Part shown: piece by piece, positions 45,072-56,407 of the stretch
Layout of the letters: each line of letters begins with the position of its first letter
Numbering within the stretch: position 1 is the stretch's first letter
Origin: Antilocapra americana
Lineage: Eukaryota; Chordata; Mammalia; Artiodactyla; Antilocapridae
Assembly: GCA_007570785.1 (NCBI GenBank)
Contig: ML660774.1
Location: 3,384,201 to 3,448,200, forward strand
Length of the DNA: 64,000 bases
Direction of reading: 5' to 3'
Position numbers and translations under genes: made by a program
Notes under the pieces: model-generated
Told to the model about the DNA's origin: nothing
Seen by the model: only the letters and a program-made list of their open reading frames with translations
Database searches by the model: none

Positions 45072-47870
45072 GAAAACTAACAAATGGAATAGTTTAAGTA
45101 TTCAGCAACGAAACAGGATTGTTTTTCATGAAATAAATGAAGAACTATATCTTCAGCTCTGATGAATAAGAGGATATTATTATTAGAAATTGGAATGAAG
45201 ACATAGGATGAGAACAAAAGTTGAAAAATGGACCAAAAATTAAAAACCATGTTAATCTTGTATGTAGCTGTGTCCTCCACAGTAACATAGCACATAGCAT
45301 ATATAGTATTTTGTAAAGATTTGTTGAATAACTGGATTAAGTGGTATTTGTTACATGACCACAATAAAAATACTTCATGAGAACATGGATTAAAAATTCC
45401 ATATCACTTTCAAGTTAAATTTTACAACTCAGCATACTCATAAATTATGACTTTGTGTTTTAAATATAAATGACAGACATTAAGTGATTGTATATAGTAT
45501 GTATTTTACTATGTTTGGTCATTTTCTTTCCAGTAATCACATATGCCTTATTTACATACTTAAAACCTTTTAAAGGTTAAAACTATGAATTAAGAAATTA
45601 GATTTATCAAGGTACCTAATTAATTTTAACATGTTAGAATAATTCCATTTGTATTCTGCTTGTTAATGGATAAATATTTAATAAGTTAAATAAAAATCCT
45701 ATAGAACATTTATTGTATTTTTGAGAATTCTCAGATGTTTATCTGTACTCAGAACTGTATACTGTATTTTGATTTGTTTTAGTATATTCTTTGACAAGTA
45801 AATATTGATTATTACTAAAAGTATATGATTTGCTTACTTTCCCCCAAAGAATCTGGAGACTGATAGATTTTTCACATACATTAAGAAAATTTAGTTATTG
45901 AACAGAGACCTTAATGTTGACTTTTATGTCTGCTTGTGGGCAAAACAACAATTATCACATTTTATATTTCTTAACCTCAACATTCTTCATCTGCCATATG
46001 TTATACACAAAACTTGACTCCTGTTTTATTACAGAAACTGTCTCTTGGGTGGCAGTCAATGATTTTAGGTAGTTTATCTTTACTTCATGTTCTTAGTCTG
46101 GAATTTCTCTTCTTGCCCTGAGTTTCTAGTGGAAATTTGATAGTAATAGTTATTGGCATTCTGAGGAATGAAGAGAGATGATTCTTCTTTCTGGAGAGCA
46201 TATGTTACTGTTATTAGTAATAATGAACCTTAATTTCATTTCTGCTGGGTTACTAACAAACTACATAGATCAGAGACTGCAAAGTCAAAATGTCCAAAAT
46301 CAAACTTTACTCTGTTTAGCTTTCCTCCTCCTTTCCCCATTGTATCATTTAATAACACTGCTCTGCACAGCATTTGTGGGCAAAGCACAGTGAGGAAGAA
46401 GTGTCTTGTTCTGCAGATACTCTGCAGACCACTCAGGAGTAAGAATGTGGTGCAGTTCCTAAGATCCAGACCCCAGAATATAAGAAGAGCCCTAAAGAGA
46501 AGCAAAGTACTAATTTTAGGACATGGTGATCATACACAATTATAAAGAGGAATTTAAAATTGTACAAATAATAAAATACAGGCATTCTCATAAAATAGGC
46601 TGGGAGCATACTTAGAGAGCTGCATTCTCTCCTTTTTGCAGATATTGTTACAGATGAAGACATGACGTCCAAAGAGTTTTGTTTTTAATAAAGTTTTTTT
46701 CTGCCCTTTATGAGGAAATTCTTAACAGTAATTCTGAGTTTTATATACTAGGCTGCAGAATATTCCTTTAGAAATAAATCAGATGAGTGTGAGGGAAGGA
46801 ATGAAGTAAAAGAAAAGCATTAAATAAAAACAATATGAAGAGAGATAAAACTGGGACTTTTATTGAAAATGATAAGAAATGTCATTGAAACACATTTACA
46901 AATGATGAGATAGTGGGAGAGGAAACTTACCATATTGTTTGTGTCTCTCTTAATTTAAGACGATCTTAACCTAAGGCAAACACTTCAGTGCTGAAAAGCC
47001 CAGCCAATTACCTTTTTTACTGAAGTGATTTCCATCAGAAAGAGATAGATACTACAAAATGAAAAGATGAAAAAAGAGAGTACCCTGGGAATATTGTGCC
47101 AAAAGGCATGTATTTAGCTCTCTAGTTTAGCAAATCTGACAAGGAGCCACCACCTGGTAACTGCAGTGATAGAAAATAGTCTTCTTTACTAAGAATAGGG
47201 TATGAACTTTAAAAAGGACCCTTTATACTTTATAAAAATCTGTCTGTATCAGTTACATAGTTCTTTTCTGGTTAAGAAGCAGATTTTCTTGATGCAAGGA
47301 AACCTAGCAAATATTTCAAATAGCTGAAATACTTTTTACTATGCAAAAATATCCATAATAAAACATGGTAATAGTTTGAAGGTGGGATCCTGAAGGCTAT
47401 AATGTTGTTATATAATTAAGTATATGCATTTATAATAAAAACAAAATATTGCTTAAAACTAAATAGACAAAGGTATGCTGTTTTTATATTATAATACTTG
47501 TATACATATTTATACTTCCAAAATTGCCATTATCTTTTGAAGAGATATCTAGATAAAAAATAAATAGAAGAAAATTATGCCCATAAATTCTCCAAATCCA
47601 GCTCAGGGTACTCAGGCTTTAAAATTTAGATAGAGCTATTGAAGAAATGAAGGCTGTAATTGAGCACACTTTCTTATTCTTTGAGCAGAAAGAATTTTGT
47701 GCCATTTAAACTACTCTTATTCAGCCTAAAACATTTGATTAATACATAGTTTTGCAGAGGAAAGATATGCAGTTATTCTTACAACATGCAAGAATTGTGG
47801 AGTATTAAATGTAAATTTAATGAGAAGTTGAAAAAGTATCACAGACATATATGCCTGTGTATTACCTCTA
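45072..47870. other. Mostly unassigned AT-rich stretch
   Basis: 45190-45345, read on the minus strand, resembles a common ancient mammalian repeat ('ccagttattcaacaaatctt', 'ctatgtgctatgttactgtg', 'ggaggacacagctac'). A T/C-rich stretch lies at 46310-46340. No gene recognised. Confidence 0.45.
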
Positions 47871-47871
47871 T

Positions 47872-47955
47872 GGCAGTGGTTATGAATCCTGGCTGCAGTT
47901 TACAATAGAACCTTCAAGTTCCCAAACTGAAAGCCTGAGAACTACTCTAGACTTA
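47872..47955 (+). mobile_element. MER5-like hAT element fragment
   Basis: 'ggcagtggttatgaatcctg' at the left and 'gcctgagaactactctag' at the right resemble the terminal inverted repeats (cagtggttctcaa…gagaaccactg) of the MER5/Charlie hAT group, with 'gctgcagtttacaatagaac' between them as in that family. Short and diverged. Confidence 0.45.
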
Positions 47956-48750
47956 CTATATCTTCATCTCAAGAACATTAGCCTCAAGATATCTATTTTG
48001 TAAACATTATATTACTGATTGTAAAGTTCAGTCAGTGTTGAATACCACTGATAAAGGTATTGTTCTTCATAATCATGAAAGTTTACAACTGAAAGGGTCC
48101 TACATTTCATCCACTTCAATCTGTATATCAATACTGAACTCAAATACATTTTACTTTGGTTTTTATTAGTGTATATAATAAAAAGAACATATGTGTATGT
48201 ATATATGTAGTAATATACATATACACATATATGAACATCAGTTGAACTTGGATATGTATGTATATATTCATGAATATATATATATGCATAAACATAAATG
48301 CACAGACTTATATACACATATTATACACTGAAACATTTTCCTATGGTAGCTAATAGAGAGGAAATAAATACAAAAGTGTTGTGCCTTTACTGAAAATACA
48401 TATACACAAAGTTCAAGGCAATATTATGAATAAAGTACTGGTGTAATAGAAAAGAAGATATCATTAATTCCTAAAAGAGGAGCAAGGATTTGTGATTCTT
48501 TGATCTGGTTTTTAAAGTTGGAAAAGGATTTTTAACTTGGAAGAGGTAAGACAAAAGAGGGAATGAAAAATAAGAGAGCAGAATGTGTGAAGTGATAGGC
48601 ATGGAAGATTAAGACTTAATTCAGCAAATACTTAGTTCAGCAATGGATAGGAAATGTGGAGAAGACATTTATCTATCCATAAACTTATTTGTGTTATTTC
48701 TTTTTTCCACAAAGGCTGATTGCTGAGGATATATTTGTCCCCATCATGAG
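47956..48750. other. AT-rich stretch with alternating purine-pyrimidine repeat
   Basis: 48187-48320 is dominated by TA, TG and CA steps (gtatgtatatatgtag, gaatatatatatatgcat). Otherwise nothing recognised. Confidence 0.55.
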
Positions 48751-48862
48751 TTGTGGTTTAGTCACTAAGTCATGTCCGACTCTGCGACCCAGCAGGCTCC
48801 TCTGTACATGGGATTTCCCAGGCAAGACTACTGGAATGGGTTGCCATTTCCTTCTCCAATAA
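48751..48862 (-). mobile_element. Bov-tA SINE, truncated, minus strand
   Basis: 'ttagtcactaagtcatgtcc' through 'gttgccatttccttctccaa'; 12 bases of the usual 'tttgcgaccccatggactgt' region are lost. Confidence 0.9.
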
Positions 48863-49097
48863 TAAGGCTATTCAATCACAAAAAATGCAAGGAAGAAAAG
48901 ATAGTGAGAACGAATTAGATATACTGTTAAATACTTTGTTGCTTATTTTTAAAATCTGTATTCTTAAAATAATGTTCATTTTTTGAGGGTTTTAGATTGT
49001 ATTCAATATTGTGGGACAATTTCTTAAGACAGTTTCTAAAGAATAACTGGTAGTAACATGAATTTGTGTTAAAATTGAATGCACTTTAAAACAATTT
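48863..49097. other. Unassigned AT-rich stretch
   Basis: Nothing recognisable. Confidence 0.5.
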
Positions 49098-49275
49098 TTT
49101 TTAATTGAAGCAATTTTCTTTTAATTGCTCTACAGAAGTTTGTGGTTTTCTGTTGTACATCAACAAGAATCAGCCTGAGGTGCACCCATGTCCCCTCCCT
49201 CCCCAACCTCTCTCCTGCCTCCCTCCCCACCCCTTCTTCAGCCTGTCACAGAGCCCCTGTTTGAGTTCCCTGAGT
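49098..49275 (-). mobile_element. L1 3' end, minus strand
   Basis: 'ttttaattgctctacagaag', 'tgtacatcaacaagaatcag', then C/T-rich 'catgtcccctccctcccc' and 'ttcttcagcctgtcacagag' match a reversed artiodactyl L1 3' UTR with its pyrimidine-rich (G-rich in sense) tract. Confidence 0.75.
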
Positions 49276-49649
49276 CACACAGCAAATGAATGCACTTTCA
49301 AGAAACATTTTGAAAAGTTTATAATATCATTTATTTTATCCATAGAAATTTGTAGCACTTTTAAAGAAGTTTGTGTTGGTGACATTTTTTTCTTAGTGCT
49401 TACTTTTATGCTTAGCTAATTGTTGTTATTGATACTAAAGGAATATGTGATTTGCTAATCCTATTGGATATTAAACAACTCAAATTGGACCCCTAGATCT
49501 GATAACGGGTCATTAAGTCAATTCTTTTTTAATCTTGAATTGATGAAAATGTATTTTATCCTGAATTTGTGTTAGGCATTTATTGCGTAGTTTATTTTTG
49601 TTTCTTTTCTTTTTATTTTGAAGCATCTATCTCTTCTCCAATCTGTAAT
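49276..49649. other. Unassigned AT-rich stretch
   Basis: Nothing recognisable. Confidence 0.5.
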
Positions 49650-50135
49650 GTATTGCTATTAAAGTTGAAACCCTGTCTGTGTCACTCAAAAATCTCAAGT
49701 GTTCTTTGAAGCCCCGATTCAAGTCAAAATACCACTGATACTCGCTCTTATAGATAACTACTTATACATTCTTCTTGCTTGTATCCACAATCCAGTTTCC
49801 CATCGGTGTGCCCCCTGCTGTATTTGCCCCTATGCTCCAGCATGCCACCGAGACAGATAGTCAACTGAACCTCTCTTTCAAGGTCAAGCATACATGCTTT
49901 TCCCTAATTTTTGCCTATTTAAGCTCATCAGTATGTTTCCCTGACCTCAGCTACAAATGACTCTTTTTCTGTGCTTCTCTTATAGACCTTTATCTATATA
50001 TCTTCATACTTGCATACTTGTTTACTTTCTTATCACAGTGGGAGTGTATATTTTAATTGCTGAGGGTAGAATTTATGTCTTTAGTCATTATTCTGTTGAT
50101 GCAGTGCCTAAAAGAGGACTTGGCAGATGTAACAG
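49650..50135 (+). mobile_element. L2 LINE 3' end, plus strand
   Basis: The order of 'gaagccccgattcaagtcaa', 'cttgcatacttgtttacttt', 'gctgagggtagaatttatgt', 'tgatgcagtgcctaaaagag' and 'gacttggcagatg' follows the L2 3' region (…ctcaaat…tgtttac…gagggcagggactatgtct…cagtgcctggcacat…). Ancient and diverged. Confidence 0.65.
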
Positions 50136-50327
50136 TATCTTTCTGGGTAGTTGTCCAAGTATGAATTTGTGTTTTTTCCTATGACTTAGGAGGTTTCCAA
50201 TTGTGTTTTGATTTCTCTTTGCTTATTTCTCAGCCCTGGTCTCTTCAGGCTCTCTTCCATGTGCAGTTTCAAACTGCAAAAAATAAATTTTGTATACCTT
50301 GTATATTATGTTCTAGGATATCTCTGT

Positions 50328-50495
50328 GCCCATGCTCAGTTGCTTCAGTCATGTCCAATTCTTTTTGACCCCATGGACTGTAGCCCTCCAGGCTCCTCTG
50401 TCCTTGGGATTCTCTAGAGAAGAATACTTGAGTGATTACCATACTCTTTTCCAGGGGATCTTCCCATCACAGGGATTGAACTCTTGTTCTCTGGG
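50328..50495 (-). mobile_element. Bov-tA SINE, minus strand, head partly lost
   Basis: 'gctcagttgcttcagtcatg' through 'agggattgaactcttgttct'. Confidence 0.92.
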
Positions 50496-51759
50496 GCTTT
50501 TATTACTCATTTTAATGATTAATACTCTTCAATAAAATGTTAGAATATAATAATGTAACTAATTACATATTACCTCAATTCCTTGAGCTACAAGTTCATA
50601 TCTTTTTTTCTTCCTTTATCCTTAAAAAAGGTGAAAAAAGAGAACCCTTCTATCTGAATAGTATGAAATTCATTATCACTTTAAAAATATCTCCAGAACC
50701 TCTACCAGGTTATCATTGTTCTTTTATGACTCGTTTGACAATCCAGATTATATCATCTAATTTTGTTAACAAAATCCATTGATGACTATTAAGATAGTTA
50801 TATCTCAAAGGTATTCCTTTTGAATCTTTGTTGAATTAAGCACCTTTTTATAACAGTGTAGAACTTAACTAAAGTTAAATAGCATAATTCCTAAAACCTA
50901 ATAATCTGATATGTCAACTATCTAATGGAATAATGCAGAAAATAATTCAAAATTTTAAATGAGGAGCAAAAGAGGAAAAGGACCAGTTTAAAATAAAGAA
51001 TTAAGACAAGCATATTCATCAGTTACCATTTGGGCACAGTGAAAAACCTGGCCTGAGGGCTATTCAATTTAAAATGTTCCAGAGGTGCTATTGGCTCCCT
51101 GAAGCAAAATATAATAAGGGGTTGGTGTCCCAATTAAAGTATTGGAAATGTCAGCAAGCTGAATGGAATGGCTTTATATGGTTTGAGAGACAAGTGTGCT
51201 GGTAAGGCAGTTTGGGCATGAATTCCTGGAGTATTTCGAGAATAATCAGACTGTTTTCTTAAGTTATAACTTTTGCTTTTTCTTTATTTCCCTGAAGGGA
51301 TTTACTTGTCCAGTGCTCAGAAGCAGTTATTATGAACAGTAGACAAGATCATTGTGAAATTGTTCAGAACCTTCAGTAACCAAAGATCCAAAGATAGGTC
51401 AGGCTAGTGAGCCCTTTAGGACTTTAAACACTGTACTTTAGAGAGAGATGAAACCAGCTGTGCTTAGTGTTTTGAAATTCTTTCTGCTTCTTTAACGTAA
51501 CGTGGTGAATTTTTAACATTTTCAGTATTCAAAGTTAGATATGGTACTTCTGTAATCAAATGAATGAATCACCAATCCCAAAATCGTAACTTTGTGAAAA
51601 AAATTACTTCCAATTAAAGTCACAACATTTAAAACACACTTTTGTAGCCACTTCATTTTGTAAGCCACAAAATTTCATGTAGCTATGGTAGTGTTTGGAA
51701 GATAATATCTCTAAACTACTTACAGAGAGCTATCCCAGTCCATTGCTTAGAAGCTCTCT
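50496..51759. other. Unassigned stretch
   Basis: Nothing recognisable apart from average-composition single-copy sequence. Confidence 0.5.
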
Positions 51760-51930
51760 TTTCTTAGGAAAGATACTAAACCTCTCTGCACTTCATTTCA
51801 TTTGTACATGGGTAATACTTGTGCTTATTTTATGAGGATTTAATGAATTAGTACATTTTAACAATTTTGGACACTACCTGACACATGATAAACACCCAAG
51901 AGTTGTTAGTTATTCTTTACACATCATCAT
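51760..51930 (+). mobile_element. MIR SINE, plus strand
   Basis: 'ctctctgcacttcatttcat', 'ttgtacatgggtaatacttg', 'gaggatttaatgaattagta', 'cctgacacatgataaacacc' follow the MIR core to 3' end. Confidence 0.75.
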
Positions 51931-52269
51931 TATTAATATCATGAATTTCATAATTATGAGTTCAAGTACTTATTTAAAGTTTTCTTTAGTAATCCACTTC
52001 TAATTTGAAACTGCAAACATTGAAAATAAATATAATTAACGAGGGGGCAAAAACCACTAACACAATCAAAATTGTGTTTTGTCATATTTCACAGGAAATT
52101 AAGAGTAAATATAATTCTTTTACAGTAAGCTGAAAGGGAAAGATACCTTCTGTTACTTTTATTTTCTTTCTAAAAGTATTAGATGAAACAAGAAAGGGAA
52201 GCTATATTAAGAGACGAAGTGAAGAGAAAGATTATCTAATCAGTATTTTGGCAGATCTTATCATTAGAT
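51931..52269. other. Unassigned AT-rich stretch
   Basis: Nothing recognisable. Confidence 0.5.
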
Positions 52270-52590
52270 ACTTGGGCTTCTCAGGTGGCACAGTGGTAAA
52301 GAATCTGCCTGTCCATACAGGACATGTGGGTTCAGTCCCTGGGTTGGGAAGGCTCCCTGGAGAAGGGAATGGCAACCCACTCCAGTATTCTTTTTTATTT
52401 TTTTTAATAATTTATTAATTGAAGGATAATTGACTTACAGCATTTTATTGGTTTTTGTCAAACATCAACATGAATCAGCCATAGGTATACATATATCCCT
52501 GCCTGGGAAGTCCCATGGAAGAGGAGACTGGAGAGCCATTCATAGTCCATGGGGTCACAAGAATTACATATGACTGAACATACACCATGA
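52270..52590 (+). mobile_element. Bov-tA SINE interrupted by an L1 3' end
   Basis: Left part 52270-52391: tRNA-like head 'ttctcaggtggcacagtggt', B-box 'ggttcagtccc', and 'ggcaacccactccagtattc'. Right part 52501-52575: 'gcctgggaagtcccatggaa' to 'agtccatggggtcacaagaa'. The two parts join in order with only about two bases lost, so one SINE was split by the L1 piece at 52392-52500. Confidence 0.9.
52392..52500 (-). mobile_element. L1 3' end inside a SINE
   Basis: T-rich start, then 'attgaaggataattgactta', 'ttgtcaaacatcaacatgaa', 'tcagccataggtatacatat': a reversed artiodactyl L1 3' UTR, 5'-truncated to about 100 bases. No target duplication is evident. Confidence 0.85.
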
Positions 52591-52659
52591 GATACTTAAA
52601 GCCAGAAAAATTAACAAATAGTCATTAAGCAATTGAATAGTATATAGTATTCGTGATTG

Positions 52660-52945
52660 GAGAAGGAAATGGCAATCCACTCCAGCACTCTTGCCTGGAA
52701 AATTCCATGCATGGAGGAGACTGGTGGGCCACAGTCCATGGGGTCGCAAAGAGTTGGACATGACTGAGCGACTTCACTTTCTTTCTTTTCTATAGTTCTT
52801 TTTGGGAGAAGGAAATGGCAACCCACTCCAGTGTTCTTGCCTGGAGAATCCCATGGACAGAGGGGCCTGGTGGGCTACGGTCTATGTGGTTGCAAAGAGT
52901 CAGACATGACTAAGCAACTAACATACATATACACACACAATATTA
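52660..52945 (+). mobile_element. Two BovA units in tandem
   Basis: Unit 1 (52660-52790, 'ggagaaggaaatggcaatcc' to 'gagcgacttcactttctttc') and unit 2 (52804-52930, 'gagaaggaaatggcaaccca' to 'cagacatgactaagcaacta'), followed by a CA-rich tail at 52927-52941. Either a BOVA2 dimer or two insertions. Confidence 0.92.
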
Positions 52946-54147
52946 ATGATAATGCAAAATAAACATAAAGTGTTTACACTTCTCTTAACAACAGTATTTA
53001 GAAAACATAAGGCTAAATAAAATTTATTCATAACACCAACCAAAAATAAGATTCTTGGATGTTAACCTAAGGAAAAAATTCGTATCTAATCTATATACAT
53101 AATCTGCATTATGTTTTCTTTGTAAAAACATGAAGATAACCTGAACAATTAAAAGCATGCCAAAATTTCAGAAAGTTCAATTGTTTTTAAAGATGTTAGT
53201 TATCCTAAAGTGAGACACACACCAAGAGAACAGCCAAAAACAGAAAACAAAAATAATTATTTGCTGTAACTAGCAGACGTGGTCTTGCAACAAGCAATTG
53301 CAAGGATAAATAGGGGTGACCGATAATGAAAAGTAAGCATAAAAGTAGAAGGAGAAGAAACTCCTAATATAAATAGATATAGCACAGAAATCAAACAATG
53401 TACTATTAAATGGTGAGTGTTTACAATGTAATTTGAAATGGAAATGTTATATGCACAGTATGAATCAATAATCAAATATGGGAAGGAGGTATTTCTGGGT
53501 CTCTGTTTAAATATGTTGTTACTTTGGGTCATACTTTGATCACCTGCCTCTACCCAAACTCCAAACACAGAACAATGTTAGATAAATTATAAAAAGGAAC
53601 AGGCAAGGAATATCACAGACATCAGACAGAAAGAGTAAGCTGGGCCTGGCTGAAGCCCTTAGCCTGCTGAGTTCTGGGTCCTGATAACAGTCAACATGAC
53701 TGTGACTGGAAGTTTGGTGCACATAATATTTAGAATTTCTCTTTGTAAGGTGGTGAAGTGAAGTTCTAACTCAAGCTTTGGTATAGTGATTTCCCACATG
53801 TGACAGGAGGCGTAAGAAGGCTGTTAACTGGGGCTACAGCTTATAGAAGTTGGGCAGATATAGGCCCAAGCTTGCACTCAGATACTGAGCCAAGTCATTG
53901 GTTGGATCATTTGGATGATCAGTTTCTATATATTGCCATAGTGCAGCGAGACCAAACTACTAATATGAAGCCTGGGTTTGCATTCTGAAAGTTAAGTGGC
54001 CAGATAGAGCCTGTGGTATAACACTCTGCAAAGGGACTGTGGAGAGGGATAGCAATACAGATAGAAAAGGGGCAAATTAGGGGGAAAAAAACACAGCTTG
54101 ATTTTTTTCCTCTAAGCTATGATTTTACATAATGAAGACAACTAGAA
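52946..54147. other. Unassigned stretch
   Basis: No gene or repeat recognised. 53600-54050 is somewhat GC-richer. Confidence 0.5.
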
Positions 54148-55142
54148 CTTAGTTCAGTTCAGTCATTCAGTCATGTGTGACTCCTCATGACCCCATGGCC
54201 TCCCTGTCCATTGCCAACTCCCTGAGTTTATTCAAATTCATGTCCATCAAGTCGGTGATGCCATCCAACCATTTCATCCTCTGTCATCCCCTTGCCCTCC
54301 TGCCTTCAGTCTTTCCCAGCATCAGGGTATTTTCCAATGAGTCAGTTCTTCACATCAGGTGGCCAAAATATTGGAGTTTCAGCTTCAGTATCAGTCCTTC
54401 CCATGAATATCCAGGACTGCTTTCCTTTAGGATGGACTGGTTGGATCTTCTTGCAGTCCAAGGGACTCTCAAGAGTCTTCTCCACCACCACAGTTCGAAA
54501 GCTTCAATTCTTCAGTGCTCAGTTTTCTTTATAGTCCACCTCATACATCCATACATGACTACTGGAAAAACCATAGCTTTGACTAGACGGACCTTTGCCT
54601 GCAAAGTAAAGTTTCTGCTTTTTAATATGCTGTCTAGGTTGGTCATAACTTTTCTTCCAAGAAGTAAGAGGCTCTAAATTTTGTGGCTGCAGTCACCATC
54701 TGCAGTGATATTGGAGCCCCCCAAGATAAAGTCTGTCCCTGTTTCCACAGTTTCCTCATCTATTTGACATGAAGTGATGGGACTGGATGCCATGATCTTA
54801 GTTTTCTGTATGTTGAGTTTAAAGCCAATTTTTTCACTCTCCTCTTTCACTTTCCTCAAGAGACTCTTTAGTTCTTCTTCACTTTCTGCCATAGGGTGGT
54901 GTCATCTGCATATCTGATGTTATTGATATTTCTCCCAGCAATCTTGATTCCAGCTTGTGCTTCATCCAGCCCAGATTTCTCATGATGTACTCTGCTTATA
55001 AGTTAAGCAAGCAGGGTGACAAAATACAGCGGTGACATTCTCCTTTTCCTATTTGGAACCAGTCTGTTGTTCCATGTTCGGTTCTAACTGTTGCTTCCTG
55101 ACCTGCATACAGATTTCTCAAAAGGCAGGTTAAGTGGTCTGG
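54148..55142 (-). mobile_element. BovB LINE, 3' third, minus strand
   Basis: About 1 kb of BovB from the 3' end (54148, 'cattcagtcatgtgtgactc') to a truncation inside the reverse-transcriptase core at 55142. The YADD codons are at 54901-54912. A base is lost just after them, so the following reading (54892-54674, MAESEEELKSLLRKVKEESE…) is out of frame with YADD. Inactive. Confidence 0.94.
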
Positions 55143-55709
55143 TAAGAAAGCCAAATATATCATTAATCAAAAGAATATATCAAAATAATTTGACAATATG
55201 TGAAAGACTGTATTTTTATGGCCTCAAAATGATAAATGGTCAAACATGTATAAAATGAAAGAAGTTTGTAGAACATATGAAAATGATATAAATCAAAAAT
55301 AGTAGCAAGGAAAAAAAACTGATTAGAAGAAGTACATATTATGGTATTCAACCTTAAGGGAAATAATAGTATTCTTTGAATCTAAAAATAAAATTTAAAA
55401 GAATGCTAGTTGCTGGGTTTTTTTGACTTTGGTTTCTACTTAGATTTGAAGAACTAACTAAATCTTCACATTGAAACTACAATGTTAAATCAGATAAATA
55501 AAATTTAGTATCCTCTTAGGCACACATTTGTAAACACAGATTATGAAAACTTAATAGATCTTTAAGGCACCAAGAAAAGAAAGATTTACGTATAAACAAA
55601 TGAAAATAAGACTGCAACACATTTCCTGGCAGTACATTATTTTTCAGAATATAATAAATAATAACTTCAAAGAGCTGAAGGAAAATAACTACCCATATTA
55701 TATAGCTTC
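55143..55709. other. Unassigned AT-rich stretch
   Basis: Nothing recognisable. Confidence 0.5.
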
Positions 55710-56060
55710 TCTATCAAAATATCATTCAAGAGAATGGCATTGAAACATGAAATTGTCATATGTGAAGTGAATCGCCAGCCCAGGTTTGATGCACGATACA
55801 GGGTGCTCGGGGTTGGTGCATCGGGATGACCCAGAGGGATGGAATCCGGAGGGAGGTGGGAGGGGGGTTCTGGAAGGGGAACACATGTATACCCATGGCG
55901 GATTCATGTCAATGTATGGCAAAATCAACATAATAAAGAAAATATACAAATAAATATATTAAAAAATTTATGCCTATTGAATGTATGGCAAAAACCACCA
56001 CAATATTGTAAAGTAATTAGCCTTCAATTAAAACAAAGTTTAAAAAAAATTTAAAAAATG
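55710..56060 (+). mobile_element. Bovine-type L1 3' UTR, copy 1
   Basis: 'gaatggcattgaaacatgaa', 'gtttgatgcacgatacaggg', 'gatgacccagagggatggaa', a G-rich tract 'ggagggaggtgggagggggg' and 'aaagtaattagccttcaatt' mark the L1 3' UTR. About 60 extra AT-rich bases (55925-55978) sit between two copies of 'aatgtatggcaaaa', so the end is internally duplicated or filled. Confidence 0.9.
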
Positions 56061-56097
56061 ATGCCAAAATAAACATAATTTTAGACCAGCCCTAAGA

Positions 56098-56407
56098 GAA
56101 TAAACCAACAGCGCCCTTTTCTGAAAGAACTATTCAAGAATATGGCTTGACTAGAAGAATATAGAATAGCATTGAAACATGTATATTAACATATGTGAAA
56201 TAGATCGCCAATCCAGGTTCAATGCATGAGACAGAGTGTTCAGGGTTGGTGCTCTGGGATGACCCTAAGGGATGGGATGGGGAGGGAGGTGGGTGGGGGA
56301 TTCAGGATGGGGAACACATGTACACCCATGGCTGATTCATGTCAATGTATGGCAAAAACCACCACAATATTGTAAAGTAATTAGCCTCCAATTAAAACAT
56401 AAAAAAA
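56098..56407 (+). mobile_element. Bovine-type L1 3' UTR, copy 2
   Basis: Same family and strand as copy 1: 'tagcattgaaacatgtatat', 'atcgccaatccaggttcaat', 'gatggggagggaggtgggtg', 'aaagtaattagcctccaatt', then an A-rich tail. It extends further 5' than copy 1 and lacks the internal insert. Confidence 0.9.

Noticed and set aside
45077..45364. 95-codon minus-strand open frame
   Set aside because: Overlaps an ancient interspersed repeat (attcaacaaat… motif), so the frame is incidental.
46923..47040. Good minus-strand donor (CAATATG|GTAAGTTT)
   Set aside because: All three frames upstream of it contain stops close to the site; no coding exon.
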